A stretch of 64,000 nucleotides of DNA from CAVSVP01 sp963731125 (lineage in GTDB: Bacteria > Pseudomonadota > Gammaproteobacteria > Competibacterales > Competibacteraceae). The notes below the pieces were generated by a model, which saw only the letters and a list, made by a program, of their open reading frames with translations, did no database searches and was not told the DNA's origin. Location of the stretch: contig CAVSVP010000009.1 in assembly GCA_963731125.1 (NCBI GenBank), positions 372,001 through 436,000 of the forward strand, written 5' to 3'. The position numbers and the translations under genes are program-made. This document shows positions 36,048 through 45,999 of the stretch, in pieces; within the stretch, counting starts at the first letter, position 1; each line of letters starts with the position of its first letter.

Positions 36048-38696
36048 ATGACCATCCGCAACCTCGATTATTTATTTAAGCCTGACACTATTGCTTTAAT
36101 TGGTAATGGTTGCGCTGCGGAAACCCTGATAGCCCGTAACCTGATGAACGGCGGTTTCAAGGGACCGGTAATGCCGGTAGATTCAACTCGCCGCGCACTA
36201 GAAGGTATGCTTACCTATCATGACGTCGCCAGTCTGCCTCTTACACCGGAATTGGCAATCATCACAACGCCGTTCGAAGAAATACCCGCATTGCTTCAGC
36301 AATTGGGAGCACGCGGTACCCGAGCCGCTATCCTGATCAGCGATACCCACCATCTGGCAAATGGCGTACCAGAAGCTCTGCAGAAAGCTGTACTGGACGC
36401 AGCTAAACCCTATCTGCTGCGGCTGCTTGGCCCCGGCAGCATCGGTCTAAGCGTACCGGCGGCAGGATTAAACGCAAGCCTTAGTCAATACCAGCCTACA
36501 TCAGGTCGCATTGGCTTTATCACGCAATCCAGCGCTCTCGCCCATGTAGCGATGGACTGGGGTGTTCACCATGGGTTTGGTTTTAGCCACTTTATTAATC
36601 TCGGTGCCGCTGTTGACATAGACTTAGCCGACATCCTGGATTATCTGACCAATGACTACCGGGTTCGAGCCATTCTAGTCTATCTCGAACATATTGATGA
36701 TCCTCGTAAATTCATGTCGGCGGCGCGCCGGGCAGCGCGGATTAAACCAGTTATTGTCCTTAAACCGCGTAAGCATAAGCTGGGAGAAAGTGATGATGCT
36801 GTATACGAAGCGGCTTTTCGGCGTGCCGGATTGTTACGAATCAATGACCGCCATGAACTCTTTAATCTGGTGGAAACCCTCACCGCCATTAAATCTCTCG
36901 ATAACGACCGATTGGCTGTGGTCACTAACAGTCAAAGCCTCAGTTTATTAGCCACTGATGTCTTACACCAGTTCGGCGGGCGACTCGCCCAGCTCTCCGA
37001 AACCACACAAACGGGATTGGAAGGCTTGATAGATCCCTTAACCTCATCGGTGAACCCGGTAGATCTGGGCAACCAGGCCAGACCCGAAGCCTACGATAAG
37101 GCTTTGGGTCTGCTACTTCAAGATCGCGGCGTAGACGGAGTGCTGGTGATTAAGGCACCGAACGCCCTCAACGATGAACTTCCCGTCGCTGAGACGATCG
37201 TTAAACATTTACCCGCTACCCGCCATTGTATACTTGCTAGCTTTCCAGGCCCCACTTCGGGTGCAGCCGCACGGCGCCATACCCTGCAGCATGGAATACC
37301 CACCTACGAGGCTGCCAGTGAGGCAGTGCGCGCCTTTATGAGAATGGTACAGTACAAACGCAATCAGAAATTACTCATGGAAACCCCTCCTTCGGTGCCC
37401 GAGGAGTTTACCCCAAATACCGGGGTGGCGCGGCATTTGATCGATCAAGCCTTGCTCCAGGGACGCACCCAGCTCAACGAATTTGAAGCCATGCAATTGC
37501 TGGCAGCTTATGCAATACCGGTGGTGGATACCCACGTCGCCACGGCCTCAGTGGAGGCTGCAAAGATCGCCGCCAGGCTGGGTCGAGCGGTAGCCTTAAA
37601 GATTTTATCGCCCGATATTCCCAATAAGTCTCAGATTGGGGGAGTGGCACGCTATTTGGATTCACCTGAAGTGGTCCGTATGGCGGCTGACGCCATGCTC
37701 ATGCGGGTACACAAGGTGGCTCCGGCAGCACAGATTGAAGGTTTTCTTATTCAACCCATAGAATATCGCAACGAAGCCTATGAAATGACTCTGGGAGTGC
37801 ATGCCGGTGGTCCTTTTGGACCAGTGATCTACTTTGGCCAAGGCGGTACTGAGGCGCAAATCATCGGTGATATCGCCTATGGGCTGCCTCCCCTTAATAT
37901 GCATCTGGCTCGGGAAATGATGGCGCAAACTCGGATTTATCAATTTTTACGGTACAGTTTGCTACGTAGAGCCGATCTAGACGCCTTGGCCTTAACTTTA
38001 ATCAAGGTTTCGCAAATGGTGATTGACTTAGGCGAAATCATTGAACTAGACATTAATCCCTTGCGAGCCAGCGCTACGGGAGTACTGGCCTTGGATGCTC
38101 GGGTGCGGGTGGCTCCTTTTCAGGGCAAACCAGCGGATCGTCTAGCAATCCGCCCTTACCCCAAAGAGCTGGAAGATCATCTGGCACTACCCAATGGCCA
38201 CAATCTGCTCTTACGGCCCATTCTGCCCGAGGATGAACCAGCGCTGCAGGCCCTAGCGGGCCGTACCTCACCCGAGGATTTGCGGCTGCGTTTCTTTCAG
38301 CCCATCCGGCAACTGTCTCACGATATGGCGGCTCGTCTCACTCAGATCGACTACAATCGCGAAATGGCATTGGTCGCCGTTGGGCCTGGTCTGCCGGGGC
38401 AGGCTGAGATGTATGGTGTAGTTACTATCAGCGCCGATCCAGATAACGATAAGGCCGAGTACTCTATTATCGTAGACCGGGAATTGATGCGCCTTGGGCT
38501 AGGCAGTATGCTGATGCGGCGCATTATCGACTATGCCCGCCAAGGTGGCGTCCGCGAGATTTACGGCGAAGTATTGCAGGAAAACGAGCCCATGCTGCAA
38601 CTGAATCGAGCCTTGGGATTTACCATTAAAGTTCCATTCGATGATCCCGGCCTGCGGCATGTCACCTTGACCCTATCCTCTGCAGCACATTGCTGA
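36048..38696 (+). CDS. Pat-like protein: NDP-forming acyl-CoA synthetase fused to GNAT acetyltransferase (copy 2)
   Basis: 882 aa from ATG 36048; the in-frame extension to 35976 is not needed, since both copies then begin MTxRNLDYLFKP. The same domain order and close similarity throughout show a tandem duplication. Some nucleotide-binding glycines of copy 1 are altered here: GPDCLG reads GPGSIG, and QSGAIA reads QSSALA. The ATP-grasp and GNAT parts (LGLGSMLMRRIIDY) remain conserved. Copy 2 may therefore keep acetyltransferase but have a changed ligase/CoA site. The CheY-like gene follows 28 bp after it on the same strand. Confidence 0.83.
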   Translation: MTIRNLDYLFKPDTIALIGNGCAAETLIARNLMNGGFKGPVMPVDSTRRALEGMLTYHDVASLPLTPELAIITTPFEEIPALLQQLGARGTRAAILISDTHHLANGVPEALQKAVLDAAKPYLLRLLGPGSIGLSVPAAGLNASLSQYQPTSGRIGFITQSSALAHVAMDWGVHHGFGFSHFINLGAAVDIDLADILDYLTNDYRVRAILVYLEHIDDPRKFMSAARRAARIKPVIVLKPRKHKLGESDDAVYEAAFRRAGLLRINDRHELFNLVETLTAIKSLDNDRLAVVTNSQSLSLLATDVLHQFGGRLAQLSETTQTGLEGLIDPLTSSVNPVDLGNQARPEAYDKALGLLLQDRGVDGVLVIKAPNALNDELPVAETIVKHLPATRHCILASFPGPTSGAAARRHTLQHGIPTYEAASEAVRAFMRMVQYKRNQKLLMETPPSVPEEFTPNTGVARHLIDQALLQGRTQLNEFEAMQLLAAYAIPVVDTHVATASVEAAKIAARLGRAVALKILSPDIPNKSQIGGVARYLDSPEVVRMAADAMLMRVHKVAPAAQIEGFLIQPIEYRNEAYEMTLGVHAGGPFGPVIYFGQGGTEAQIIGDIAYGLPPLNMHLAREMMAQTRIYQFLRYSLLRRADLDALALTLIKVSQMVIDLGEIIELDINPLRASATGVLALDARVRVAPFQGKPADRLAIRPYPKELEDHLALPNGHNLLLRPILPEDEPALQALAGRTSPEDLRLRFFQPIRQLSHDMAARLTQIDYNREMALVAVGPGLPGQAEMYGVVTISADPDNDKAEYSIIVDRELMRLGLGSMLMRRIIDYARQGGVREIYGEVLQENEPMLQLNRALGFTIKVPFDDPGLRHVTLTLSSAAHC

Positions 38697-38724
38697 ATAT
38701 AAACCTGACCAGGAGAACTTAGCC

Positions 38725-39102
38725 ATGACCGATAAGCGTCTGCTCGTTGTTGACGATGAACCGGAATTTGGAGAATTTGTCCGTAAAGTCGCGGCCGATC
38801 TCGGCTATGAAGTCAGAGTCACTACCGATGGCCGGACTTTTCAAAAAGCCTATTATGAATTGCAACCTACTACCATCGTTATGGATATGGTTATGCCCGA
38901 GATGGATGGTAACGAACTGGTTCTGTGGTTGATGCAACAAGGTTATGCAGCCGATCTTATTATTATCACTGGCTATAGCCCGGATTATGCCAAGGACGCC
39001 AAACGGTTGGCAGAATTTAAAGGTTTGCGATCGGTAACGACGCTAACCAAGCCAATTCGCCTAGCTAAATTACGCGCTGTGCTTGCCCACGAAGAAGGCT
39101 GA
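38725..39102 (+). CDS. Single-domain response regulator (CheY-like)
   Basis: 125 aa, receiver domain only. Acidic pair DDE at residues 10-12, phosphoacceptor Asp in IVMDMVMPEMDG (about residue 54), conserved Thr in IIITGYSP and Lys in TLTKPIRLAKL. There is no output domain, so it probably relays phosphate or acts by protein contacts. It precedes the hybrid kinase by 11 bp and is its likely partner. Strong upstream AGGAGAACTTAGCC. Confidence 0.9.
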   Translation: MTDKRLLVVDDEPEFGEFVRKVAADLGYEVRVTTDGRTFQKAYYELQPTTIVMDMVMPEMDGNELVLWLMQQGYAADLIIITGYSPDYAKDAKRLAEFKGLRSVTTLTKPIRLAKLRAVLAHEEG

Positions 39103-39113
39103 CCGCCTGCACT

Positions 39114-39551
39114 ATGCTGCTCTGGCTAACGCTGAGCCTCTTGCTTGGCCTAAGTTGCTACAACGGATTTCTGTTGGTCAAGGCGAGCCGGCGTAAGCGC
39201 ACAACGGAAACGCTCAGTCTACTTTCTCAAGTGGTAGAGCAAAGTCCGAACTTAATTATCATCACTGACTTCAGAGGGAAGATCAAATATGTCAATCCTG
39301 GCTTTAGCGTCATGTCAGGCTATAGCACCGAAGAGGCTATCGACCACAATCCCCGCCTTTTGAAATCGGGAAAGATGCCGCAACCGGTTTTTAAAGATCT
39401 ATGGCAGACCATTACAGGCGGTGAGACCTGGCGTGGCGAGCTATGCAACAGACACAAGAATGGCGCCCTGTTTTGGAATTTTGTTTCCATCTCACCCATT
39501 TTCAATTGCCAAGGACAAATTATAGTGGTCACGGGCATAGAAGGAAATTAA
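39114..39551 (+). pseudogene. PAS hybrid histidine kinase, 5' part (interrupted by IS630-type element)
   Basis: The N-terminus has a membrane segment (LLWLTLSLLLGLSCYNGFLL) and a PAS domain (VVEQSPNLIIITDFRGKIKY, GETWRGELCNRHKNGALFW). True coding ends at 39522; the last residues come from the IS. Joining to 42801 after removing the IS and one TA restores the continuous PAS end GQISHFISVQIDITERKR. The gene was therefore intact before this insertion. Confidence 0.87.
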
Positions 39552-39577
39552 TATAACACTATTTATCTGGTTATTTT

Positions 39578-39706
39578 TCAGGTGATTGAACAGAGCTCAG
39601 CTTCATACCCATCATCGGCTTGCTCGATCATTTTCTCGTCAAGTTCCTCATCGAGTTTCCAATAAGTATAGACGTTCAGAAAAATAGTTTCCAAAATCGA
39701 TTTCAT
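39578..39706 (-). CDS. Small acidic ORF downstream of the IS630-type transposase
   Basis: A 42 aa frame, MKSILETIFLNVYTYWKLDE at its start, ending in LCSIT, with many Asp and Glu residues, beginning 21 bp after the transposase stop and preceded by AGAGG (short spacing). It lies inside the IS element, between the transposase and its end. I recognise no family. It could be a passenger or accessory peptide, or a chance frame; coding potential is inferred from length, start, position and composition only. Confidence 0.4.
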   Translation of the reverse strand: MKSILETIFLNVYTYWKLDEELDEKMIEQADDGYEAELCSIT

Positions 39707-40683
39707 AAGCCTCTGTTTTAATTGGATTCACAGACATAATGATGGGGAATTTAATTTCTGAAAGACTATAGCTTCGGTCTGGCGGATCGTTTCATAGAGC
39801 TTGCGGGAGGTGTCCGCCGAGAGCTTGGTAAACGCCGCTTCGAGGTGCTGTCGGACCTCCTTGAACTGTGTTCCGGTTCGCAGCAAACGAGCGCATTCGT
39901 TTTTGACAATGGCCCACACCAGCTCTATCGGATTAAGTTCAGGATGATGGACGGGTAAGATCAATACCTGATGACCGTGCCTGGCTGCAAGCTTGGTGAT
40001 CAGCGGTGTTTTGTCGATGTGCTGTTCCAACTCTTGCTGTAACTGAGGACGAAGCCAATGCGATTCCCAAGCCAGGCCATGGCTCGATAACCATTGCTGT
40101 AGTTCGGCTTTGCGCATCGCCGAAGGCATCAGTGGTTCCTCCGGAACCAGATGGTAGGAGGCCTGATCGACCACCATCACACACCGAGCCGGTAGGTTCG
40201 GTAACAGGTGGTGCTGCCACCAGTCGAGAAAGCACTGGGCATTGAACATGTTGTGATAATCACCGCGACTTTGCTTGGCTTCGAAGATTCGAAACGCCTT
40301 GGCGACCAAACCCTGTTCCAGCAGGGCGTGAATAAAGCACCAGCGACGCCCTTTTCCGGTTGGCCGCTGCAGAAAATCCCCCTCGCTGAACCAGGAGAAT
40401 TGGTTGCCATGATGATGATGTAAAAAACTCTCGTCGATATAAACCGGCTGGTAATCCGCCTCACGGAAACGCCGGATGTCATGCAGAAACGTGTGCCGCT
40501 GTTGACGCACGTAGGGCTTTTCCCGTAACGAGCGCGATTTCGTCTTGGTGCGGGTGTAGTGAAACCCTAAGCGTCGAAGGTGATCACGAATCGTTTGTGG
40601 AGCAATCTTTTGGCCCAATACCGCGTGCAGAAAATCTTGCACATGGCGGGCCGTGACCGCAACCCCATCGCAATGCTTCCTTA

Positions 40684-42346
40684 ACTCGTCAGTCATAAGT
40701 TCTGTCACCGAAAAACCTTGCTTGTCTTGCCCAAAAGCAGCATGAATTCCCTCGAGCTACCCGCGTTTGAGCACCTCGGTAGCCCAAGGAGAATCCATGC
40801 TGAGATACGTATATCACGCGCTAGAGAGCTTTCAAAGTGTCTTTTCCCGACACCGCAGTTGGCTGCTGTTCGCGGCGGTGGTGTTGAGTTTTCTGGCCGC
40901 CCCGGAGATGATCGGGGTGACCTCGATGTGTCGGTTCTGGCGCGGAGACGAACGGGGCTATCATCGCTTGCTGCACTTTTTTCGCTCCACGGCCTATAGC
41001 GATGATGAACTCCTGGCGGCATGGCAGCGCTATGTGTTGAGCCAGGCGGTCACGGTCGAGGTCGAGGGGCGGTGTGTGTTGTTGGGCGATCATACCCATG
41101 TGGTCAAGGACGGAGGGCGAATGCCCGGGGTGGTATCGCTGCGTGAGACCTCGGAGACACAACGCAAGCCCTCCTATTTCCGCGGCCACTGTTGGGGCGC
41201 GGTCGGTCTGGTGGTGGGCTCGCTGAGGGCGTGTTTTTGTTTGCCGTTGGCGTTTCGTATCCATCAAGGCTTCTGCCATCGGGGCGAAGGGGAGCCCGGC
41301 TCGGCGCGCCCCGGTCCGAGCTTGGCGGAGCGGGGGGTGCACATGGCGCTGAGCTTCGCCGTCAGTCACGACCGTCCGGCGTTTTTGGTGTTGGATGCAT
41401 TCTTCTCCACCGCCGGGGTGTTTCGCCTGGCCCGCTCGGTGTATTCGCTCATTTTGAAACAACCGTATCTGACGATCCTGACGCGGGCGAAAAAAAACTA
41501 CGTAGCCTATTTCCCGGCCAAGCCCAAGCCGCCCGGCCGCCGGGGGCCGCAACCACGCTATGGCGACAAAGTGCATCTGATGGCGTGTTTCGATCATCCG
41601 CAGTTGTTTCACACCGTCCAGTGTCACGTCTACGGTAAGCTCGAAGCGGTCCAACTGATGCGTATTCCGTTACTGTGGAAACCCCTCGGGGACTGGCTGT
41701 TGTTCATCTTCGCCATCACCTCCCGCGGCCCGATTGTACTGATGTCCTCCGATCTGACGCTCTCAGCGACCACCGCCATCGAGCTGTATGGCAGCCGGAC
41801 CCGCATAGAAACCCTGTTTTCGATGATGAAAAACATCCTCGGTGCCTTTCGTTTCCATTTCTGGACCAAGCAACTGCCCCGTCACTCCCGCCGCCCCACG
41901 GCCAATCGGAAGTTGAAGATCCCACGCCCCGAGCACCTCCCCACTGTCGAGGCCTGTTGGCAAGCTTAGGAAAGCTTCGTCCTGTGTGCCGCCATCGCGC
42001 TCGGACTGTTGCAGCTCATCGCGCTTCGTTTCGGTACCGAGGTCTGGCAACACCACGCGCTCTATCTGCGCACCCGCTCACGCGAGCTGCCCTCGGAAAA
42101 CACCGTCCGACAAGGGTTGGCCCCTCTCGTGCTCAAACAACTTCTCCATCTCCCGCCAAACAGCCGTATCGCGAAGATACGCCGCTACTTCGTGGGCGTC
42201 GAGGAGGATGCGCCTAACGATGATCGCCAAGCAGCATGAATCATCGCTGAAATCACAGGGTGGCGTAGTGTTTCACCGGCTGATTCAACGATCGGCCGCG
42301 GTTAGTTTTGCTCGATGTTCAGACAGAGAAGTTATGACTGACGAGT
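40684..42346 (+). mobile_element. IS4-type element inserted in the IS630 transposase
   Basis: A 1663 bp element with inverted ends ACTCGTCAGTCATAA (40684) and TTATGACTGACGAGT (ending 42346), flanked by the 6 bp direct repeat TCCTTA (40678-40683 and 42347-42352). Confidence 0.85.
40797..42239 (+). pseudogene. DDE transposase (IS4 superfamily) with one in-frame stop
   Basis: From ATG 40797 (MLRYVYHALESF) the frame runs to a TAG at 41967 and continues in the same frame to the stop at 42239 (480 aa if read through). Core residues are CVLLGDHTHVVKDG (first Asp), FLVLDAFFSTAGVF (second) and SRTRIETLFSMMKNILGAF (Glu). The stop removes about 90 C-terminal residues after the catalytic Glu. Whether the shorter protein works is unknown. 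IS family within the IS4 superfamily is not certain. Confidence 0.75.
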
Positions 42347-42800
42347 TCCTTAAAATGAATTCCCGCAAACCGGTATCCGTGCCAGGGGCGATCACTGTCG
42401 GGTGCGAGATATGATTGCCCGCCTGAACGGCCACCGGCACTTGGCCTGTTTGCCGAAAATGGTGCATGATTTCAGCGACTTGGCGACGCCCTACGCCGGT
42501 ATAGGTTGCTGTTCGCTGATACGGATCAACGGTGCGTACCGTGCGACTTTGCTGCCCCTCCTGGGCACAGCGTGAGAAGACGTTGATCACCATCCACTTC
42601 TCCTCGGCGCAGAGTGGCCTACCACGCTTGCGAATGGGGCCATGTTCCTCAGCTCTCTCGGAATGGCCTGGCATGATAGGTATCCTCCTTTTGAGGATGG
42701 AATGCCTCACTGCTTCGGTTTATCGTTTCTATTATCCTACCGGTCTAAAAACCTTGCAAAAAAAGATTGAATCATTTCCTTATATGCCCGTGATCACTAT

Positions 42801-44378
42801 AGTCATTTCATCAGCGTCCAAATTGATATCACGGAACGCAAACGCACAGAAGAAGCGTTACGCGAAAGTGAAGCTTGGTTAAGCGCTATCGGCAACGACG
42901 TTCCCGATCTCCTATTCGTGTTGGACGAAGACGGACGTCATATCGAAGTGCTGACATCTCAACAACATCCTTTCCACAACAGCGTGGTTACTTTTAAGGG
43001 AAAATTGCTAGGCGAAGTGTATCCGTCGGAACAGGCAGCGTTTTTTTTGGATATCATCAGAAAAGCTCTCACCACCCGACAAATCCAAATTGCCGAATAC
43101 GAACTGCAAGGGGCAAACGTACGGCACTGCTTTGAATCACGCACAGCACCCATTGAACTGCCTGCGGCAGTCAAGCCAGCGGTCATCGTGGTGGCCCGCG
43201 ATATTACTCAGCGTAAAGCTGCCGAAGAGCAACTCCGCCAAGCCCAGAAAATGGAAGCCCTAGGTCAGCTGACCGGCGGTATTGCTCATGACTTTAATAA
43301 CCTTCTCGCTATTATCTTGGGTAACTTGGAACTGTTAGACGAACAGCTCTTTAATGACCCCTCTTCGCAAGACCTGGTGCATCGAGCATTTAGCGCAGTA
43401 CAGCGAGGTGCAACACTGATCCGGCGCCTGCTGGCGTTTTCACGCCAGCAACCTTTACAAGCGCAGTCCACGGATCTCAATAAATTAATAGCAGATATGA
43501 TTGACCTGTTGCGCCTTACCCTAGGAGAAACCATTCAGGTCCAGGCCACGCTGGCCAGAGATTTATGGCCAGTTCGTGTTGACGCCACACAACTTGAAAA
43601 CGCAGTACTTAACCTAGCTGTCAATGCTCGTGATGCTATGCCGCAGGGCGGCCGCTTCAGTATAGCCACTGCTAACCTAGCATTTGAGGAAGATTATTAT
43701 ATCGCCCCTTCCCCAAGTGTTCACCCTGGTCAGTATGTGTTGTTGGCGGTGAACGACACTGGTACCGGTATGGCGCCGGAGGTGATTGAACACGCTTTTG
43801 AGCCTTTCTTCACGACCAAAAGGGTTGGCAAGGGTAGTGGCCTAGGTCTTAGCATGGTCTATGGTCTGGTCAAACATTCGGGCGGTCATGTGGTGATTGA
43901 CAGCGAAATCGGCAAGGGCACCACCATTAAGATTTATCTGCCGCGTGCTCAGCAGGCAGCCGTATACATGACGGAAATCAAAGCTGCCGAGCCCTTGCAA
44001 CAGGGCAAGGCAGAAACTATTTTGGTGGTGGAAGACGACCCTGCTGTTCGTCAGCTCGCTGTCAATATGTTGCGTAGTCTAGGTTATCTTACCTTGGAAG
44101 CGGGCAGCGCCAGATCCGCATTAAAAATACTTGCCGAAAAACCGCAGGTGGTATTGTTATTTACTGACGTAGTTTTGCCCGATGGCATGAATGGCATTGA
44201 ACTAGCACGGGAAGCCTGGCGCCGCCGTCCTGATCTTGAGGTACTATTTACCTCAGGGTACAGCGAACATGGTCAGGATCAGGACGGCCTACTAGAGGAT
44301 GATATTAACATGCTTGCCAAGCCGTACCGCAAGGCTGAGCTGGCAGACAAACTACGCACCATGCTCAGCGGCGAATAA
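42801..44378 (+). pseudogene. PAS hybrid histidine kinase, 3' part
   Basis: Continues the gene begun at 39114. It carries the end of a first PAS, a second PAS (WLSAIGNDVPDLLFVLDEDG, ending ITQRKAAEEQ), then HisKA (ALGQLTGGIAHDFNNLLAII, the His being the phosphoacceptor), HATPase (NLAVNARDAMPQGG, VNDTGTGM, FEPFFTTK, GSGLGLSMVYG) and a C-terminal receiver (TILVVEDDPAVRQ, LLFTDVVLPDGMNG). A GTG or internal ATG such as 42918 could initiate a truncated soluble kinase, but no clear ribosome site supports this. Confidence 0.85.
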
Positions 44379-44417
44379 CGAAAAATATGCTGGTGATAAA
44401 ACAACCGTTTTCTGCGG

Positions 44418-45131
44418 ATGATTCCTGATGCTTTACCTTTTAGCACTGCCACTAAAGAGCGTATGAACAGATATATGCAACGGTCTGATAATAAAGAAAA
44501 AATATCTGAATCCCTAACCTCCAAGAAAGTTTCAATCTGTGACGCTGACGACTCGAGCGCCAGCCTAAGCAATACTGAGAAACCCACTTTTGTCATCGGT
44601 ATCGGTGCTTCAGCAGGGGGGCTCGATTTACTGGAAAAATTCTTTCGCAACATGCCCGACTGCACAGGCTTGGCCTTTATCGTCATTCAACATCTGTCTC
44701 CTGATTATAAGAGCATGATGGTTGAATTGCTTTCCAAACACACGAAAATGGCCATCAAACAAGCCGAAGACGGCATGGAAGTCAAACCTGACAGGGTTTA
44801 CTTGATTCCTCCAAAAGTCAGCTTAACCATTGCTAAACTCAAACTGCACCTGTCTAATCAGAGCAGCCAACTGCATGTTTTACACATGCCAATCGATATC
44901 TTTTTTCGCTCCCTTGCCGAAGATATGGAAAGGCGCGCCATTGGGATCGTACTCTCGGGTACGGGATCGGATGGTACTCTGGGCAGTCGGGCGATCAAGG
45001 AGGCCGGTGGCATGCTTATGGTGCAAGACCCTAACAGCGCTCAGTTTGACGGCATGCCCAATAGCGCGATCCATACGGGATTGGCCGATTACGTTCTCCC
45101 CCCCCGAGACAATGCCCGGGACGTTGCTTAA
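44418..45131 (+). pseudogene. CheB-CheR-PAS-kinase fusion: CheB methylesterase part (frameshifted)
   Basis: After a ~50 residue N-terminal stretch comes a CheB-type catalytic domain: FVIGIGASAGGLDLLEKFF with the catalytic Ser, VIQHLSPDYKS with the His, and VLSGTGSDGTLGSRAIKEAG with the Asp. No receiver is fused in front. The frame stops at 45131. A run of eight C at about 45098-45105 is one base too long: with seven, the reading continues as VLPPETMPGTLLKYVKHP into the CheR domain. Gene start is uncertain (44418 or 44463). Confidence 0.8.
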
Positions 45132-45963
45132 ATACGTAAAGCACCCCTTGTTGGCTCATGAGAATCGCGCGTCGCCTTCCTCCAAAGAGGGAGATATATT
45201 GGCCAAAATTCTGCACTTGATTCAAGACGCAACGGGGCTGGACTTTGCTTATTATAAACCCTCTACGGTGATCCGTCGTATCGAACGACGCATGGGCGTC
45301 AACCAAATTGAAAAACTAGAATACTACCTGCGCTATCTGGAAAAGAATCCGGACGAGATCCAGGTACTCTACAGTGAATTGCTGATCGGAGTCACACGAT
45401 TTTTTCGCGACAAAGAGGCCTTTCATATTCTCTTGCAGAAGGTGATCCCAGAAATCGTCCCGGCTCACCAAGGTCATTCCGCCAAAGCCTCGATTCGGAT
45501 CTGGGTAGCAGGCTGTTCCTCAGGCAAAGAGGTCTATTCCTTAGCCATTCTTCTCAGCGAGTATCTGGAAAGGCACGGTACCAGTGCCGAAATCAAAATC
45601 TTCGCGCCCGATATTGATCAGCGTGCTGTAGATATCGCAGCTATCGGAAAATACCCAGCCAGCATTGTGTCAGATATCCCCGTTGCGCTGCTGAGCAAAT
45701 ACTTTTTTGGATCGAATGACTACTATCAGGTAGTGGAAAAAATTCGCAAAATGGTAATTTTTGCCCCCCATAATCTACTGACCGATCCCCCGTTTAACAA
45801 CTTGGACTTAGTGACTTGTCGAAATTTACTCATCTATCTGCGCAATGATATTCAGCAGAAGGTGCTATCCATGTTCGGTTTTGCTTTAAAAAAAGACGGT
45901 TTTTTTATTCCTTGGGTCCAGCGAAACCGTCGGCAATCTGAATCATCTTTTTGCCATGTTTGA
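45103..45963 (+). pseudogene. CheB-CheR fusion: CheR methyltransferase part (frameshifted, then cut by IS)
   Basis: CheR N-terminal helical domain (DATGLDFAYYKPSTVIRRIE) and SAM-binding domain (SIRIWVAGCSSGKEVYSLAI, RNLLIYLRNDIQQKVLSMF). Near 45900 seven T occur where six would give GFLFLGSSETVGNLNHLFAM, the normal CheR continuation; as read, the frame veers to FFIPWVQRNR and stops at 45963. The true frame runs to the IS630-type insertion at 45969. Methyltransferases of this fusion class modify chemoreceptor-like partners; the substrate is unknown. Confidence 0.8.
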
Positions 45964-45999
45964 CAATATAGCGGTAATTAATTGGGTTCAGTACAATAT

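Larger units (their letters stand above)
39728..42674 (-). pseudogene. IS630-family transposase, split by an IS4-type element
   Basis: The N-terminal part runs from the ATG at 42674 (MPGHSERAEEHG) to about 42353 and ends at REFILR. The C-terminal part (40683 down to 39728) resumes at KHCDGVAVTARHVQDF. Removing the inserted element and one copy of TCCTTA restores a single frame (FILRKHCDGV). The DDE core is visible: VYIDESFLHHHHGN, VMVVDQASYHL, HHPELNPIELVWAIVKNE. Full length would be about 430 aa. It is related to the intact copy at 11409-12662. Confidence 0.85.
39523..42799 (-). mobile_element. IS630-family element inserted in the PAS hybrid kinase
   Basis: The ends are inverted repeats: TAGTGGTCACGGGCATA at 39523 and, inverted, TAGTGATCACGGGCATA ending at 42799. 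TA flanks both sides (39521-39522 and 42800-42801). The transposase is on the minus strand and is split by a further IS. A 42-codon ORF lies downstream of the transposase. Confidence 0.87.

Noticed and set aside
40821..41654. 277 aa minus-strand frame opposite the IS4-superfamily transposase
   Set aside because: Antisense to a transposase with visible catalytic motifs; no recognisable domain.
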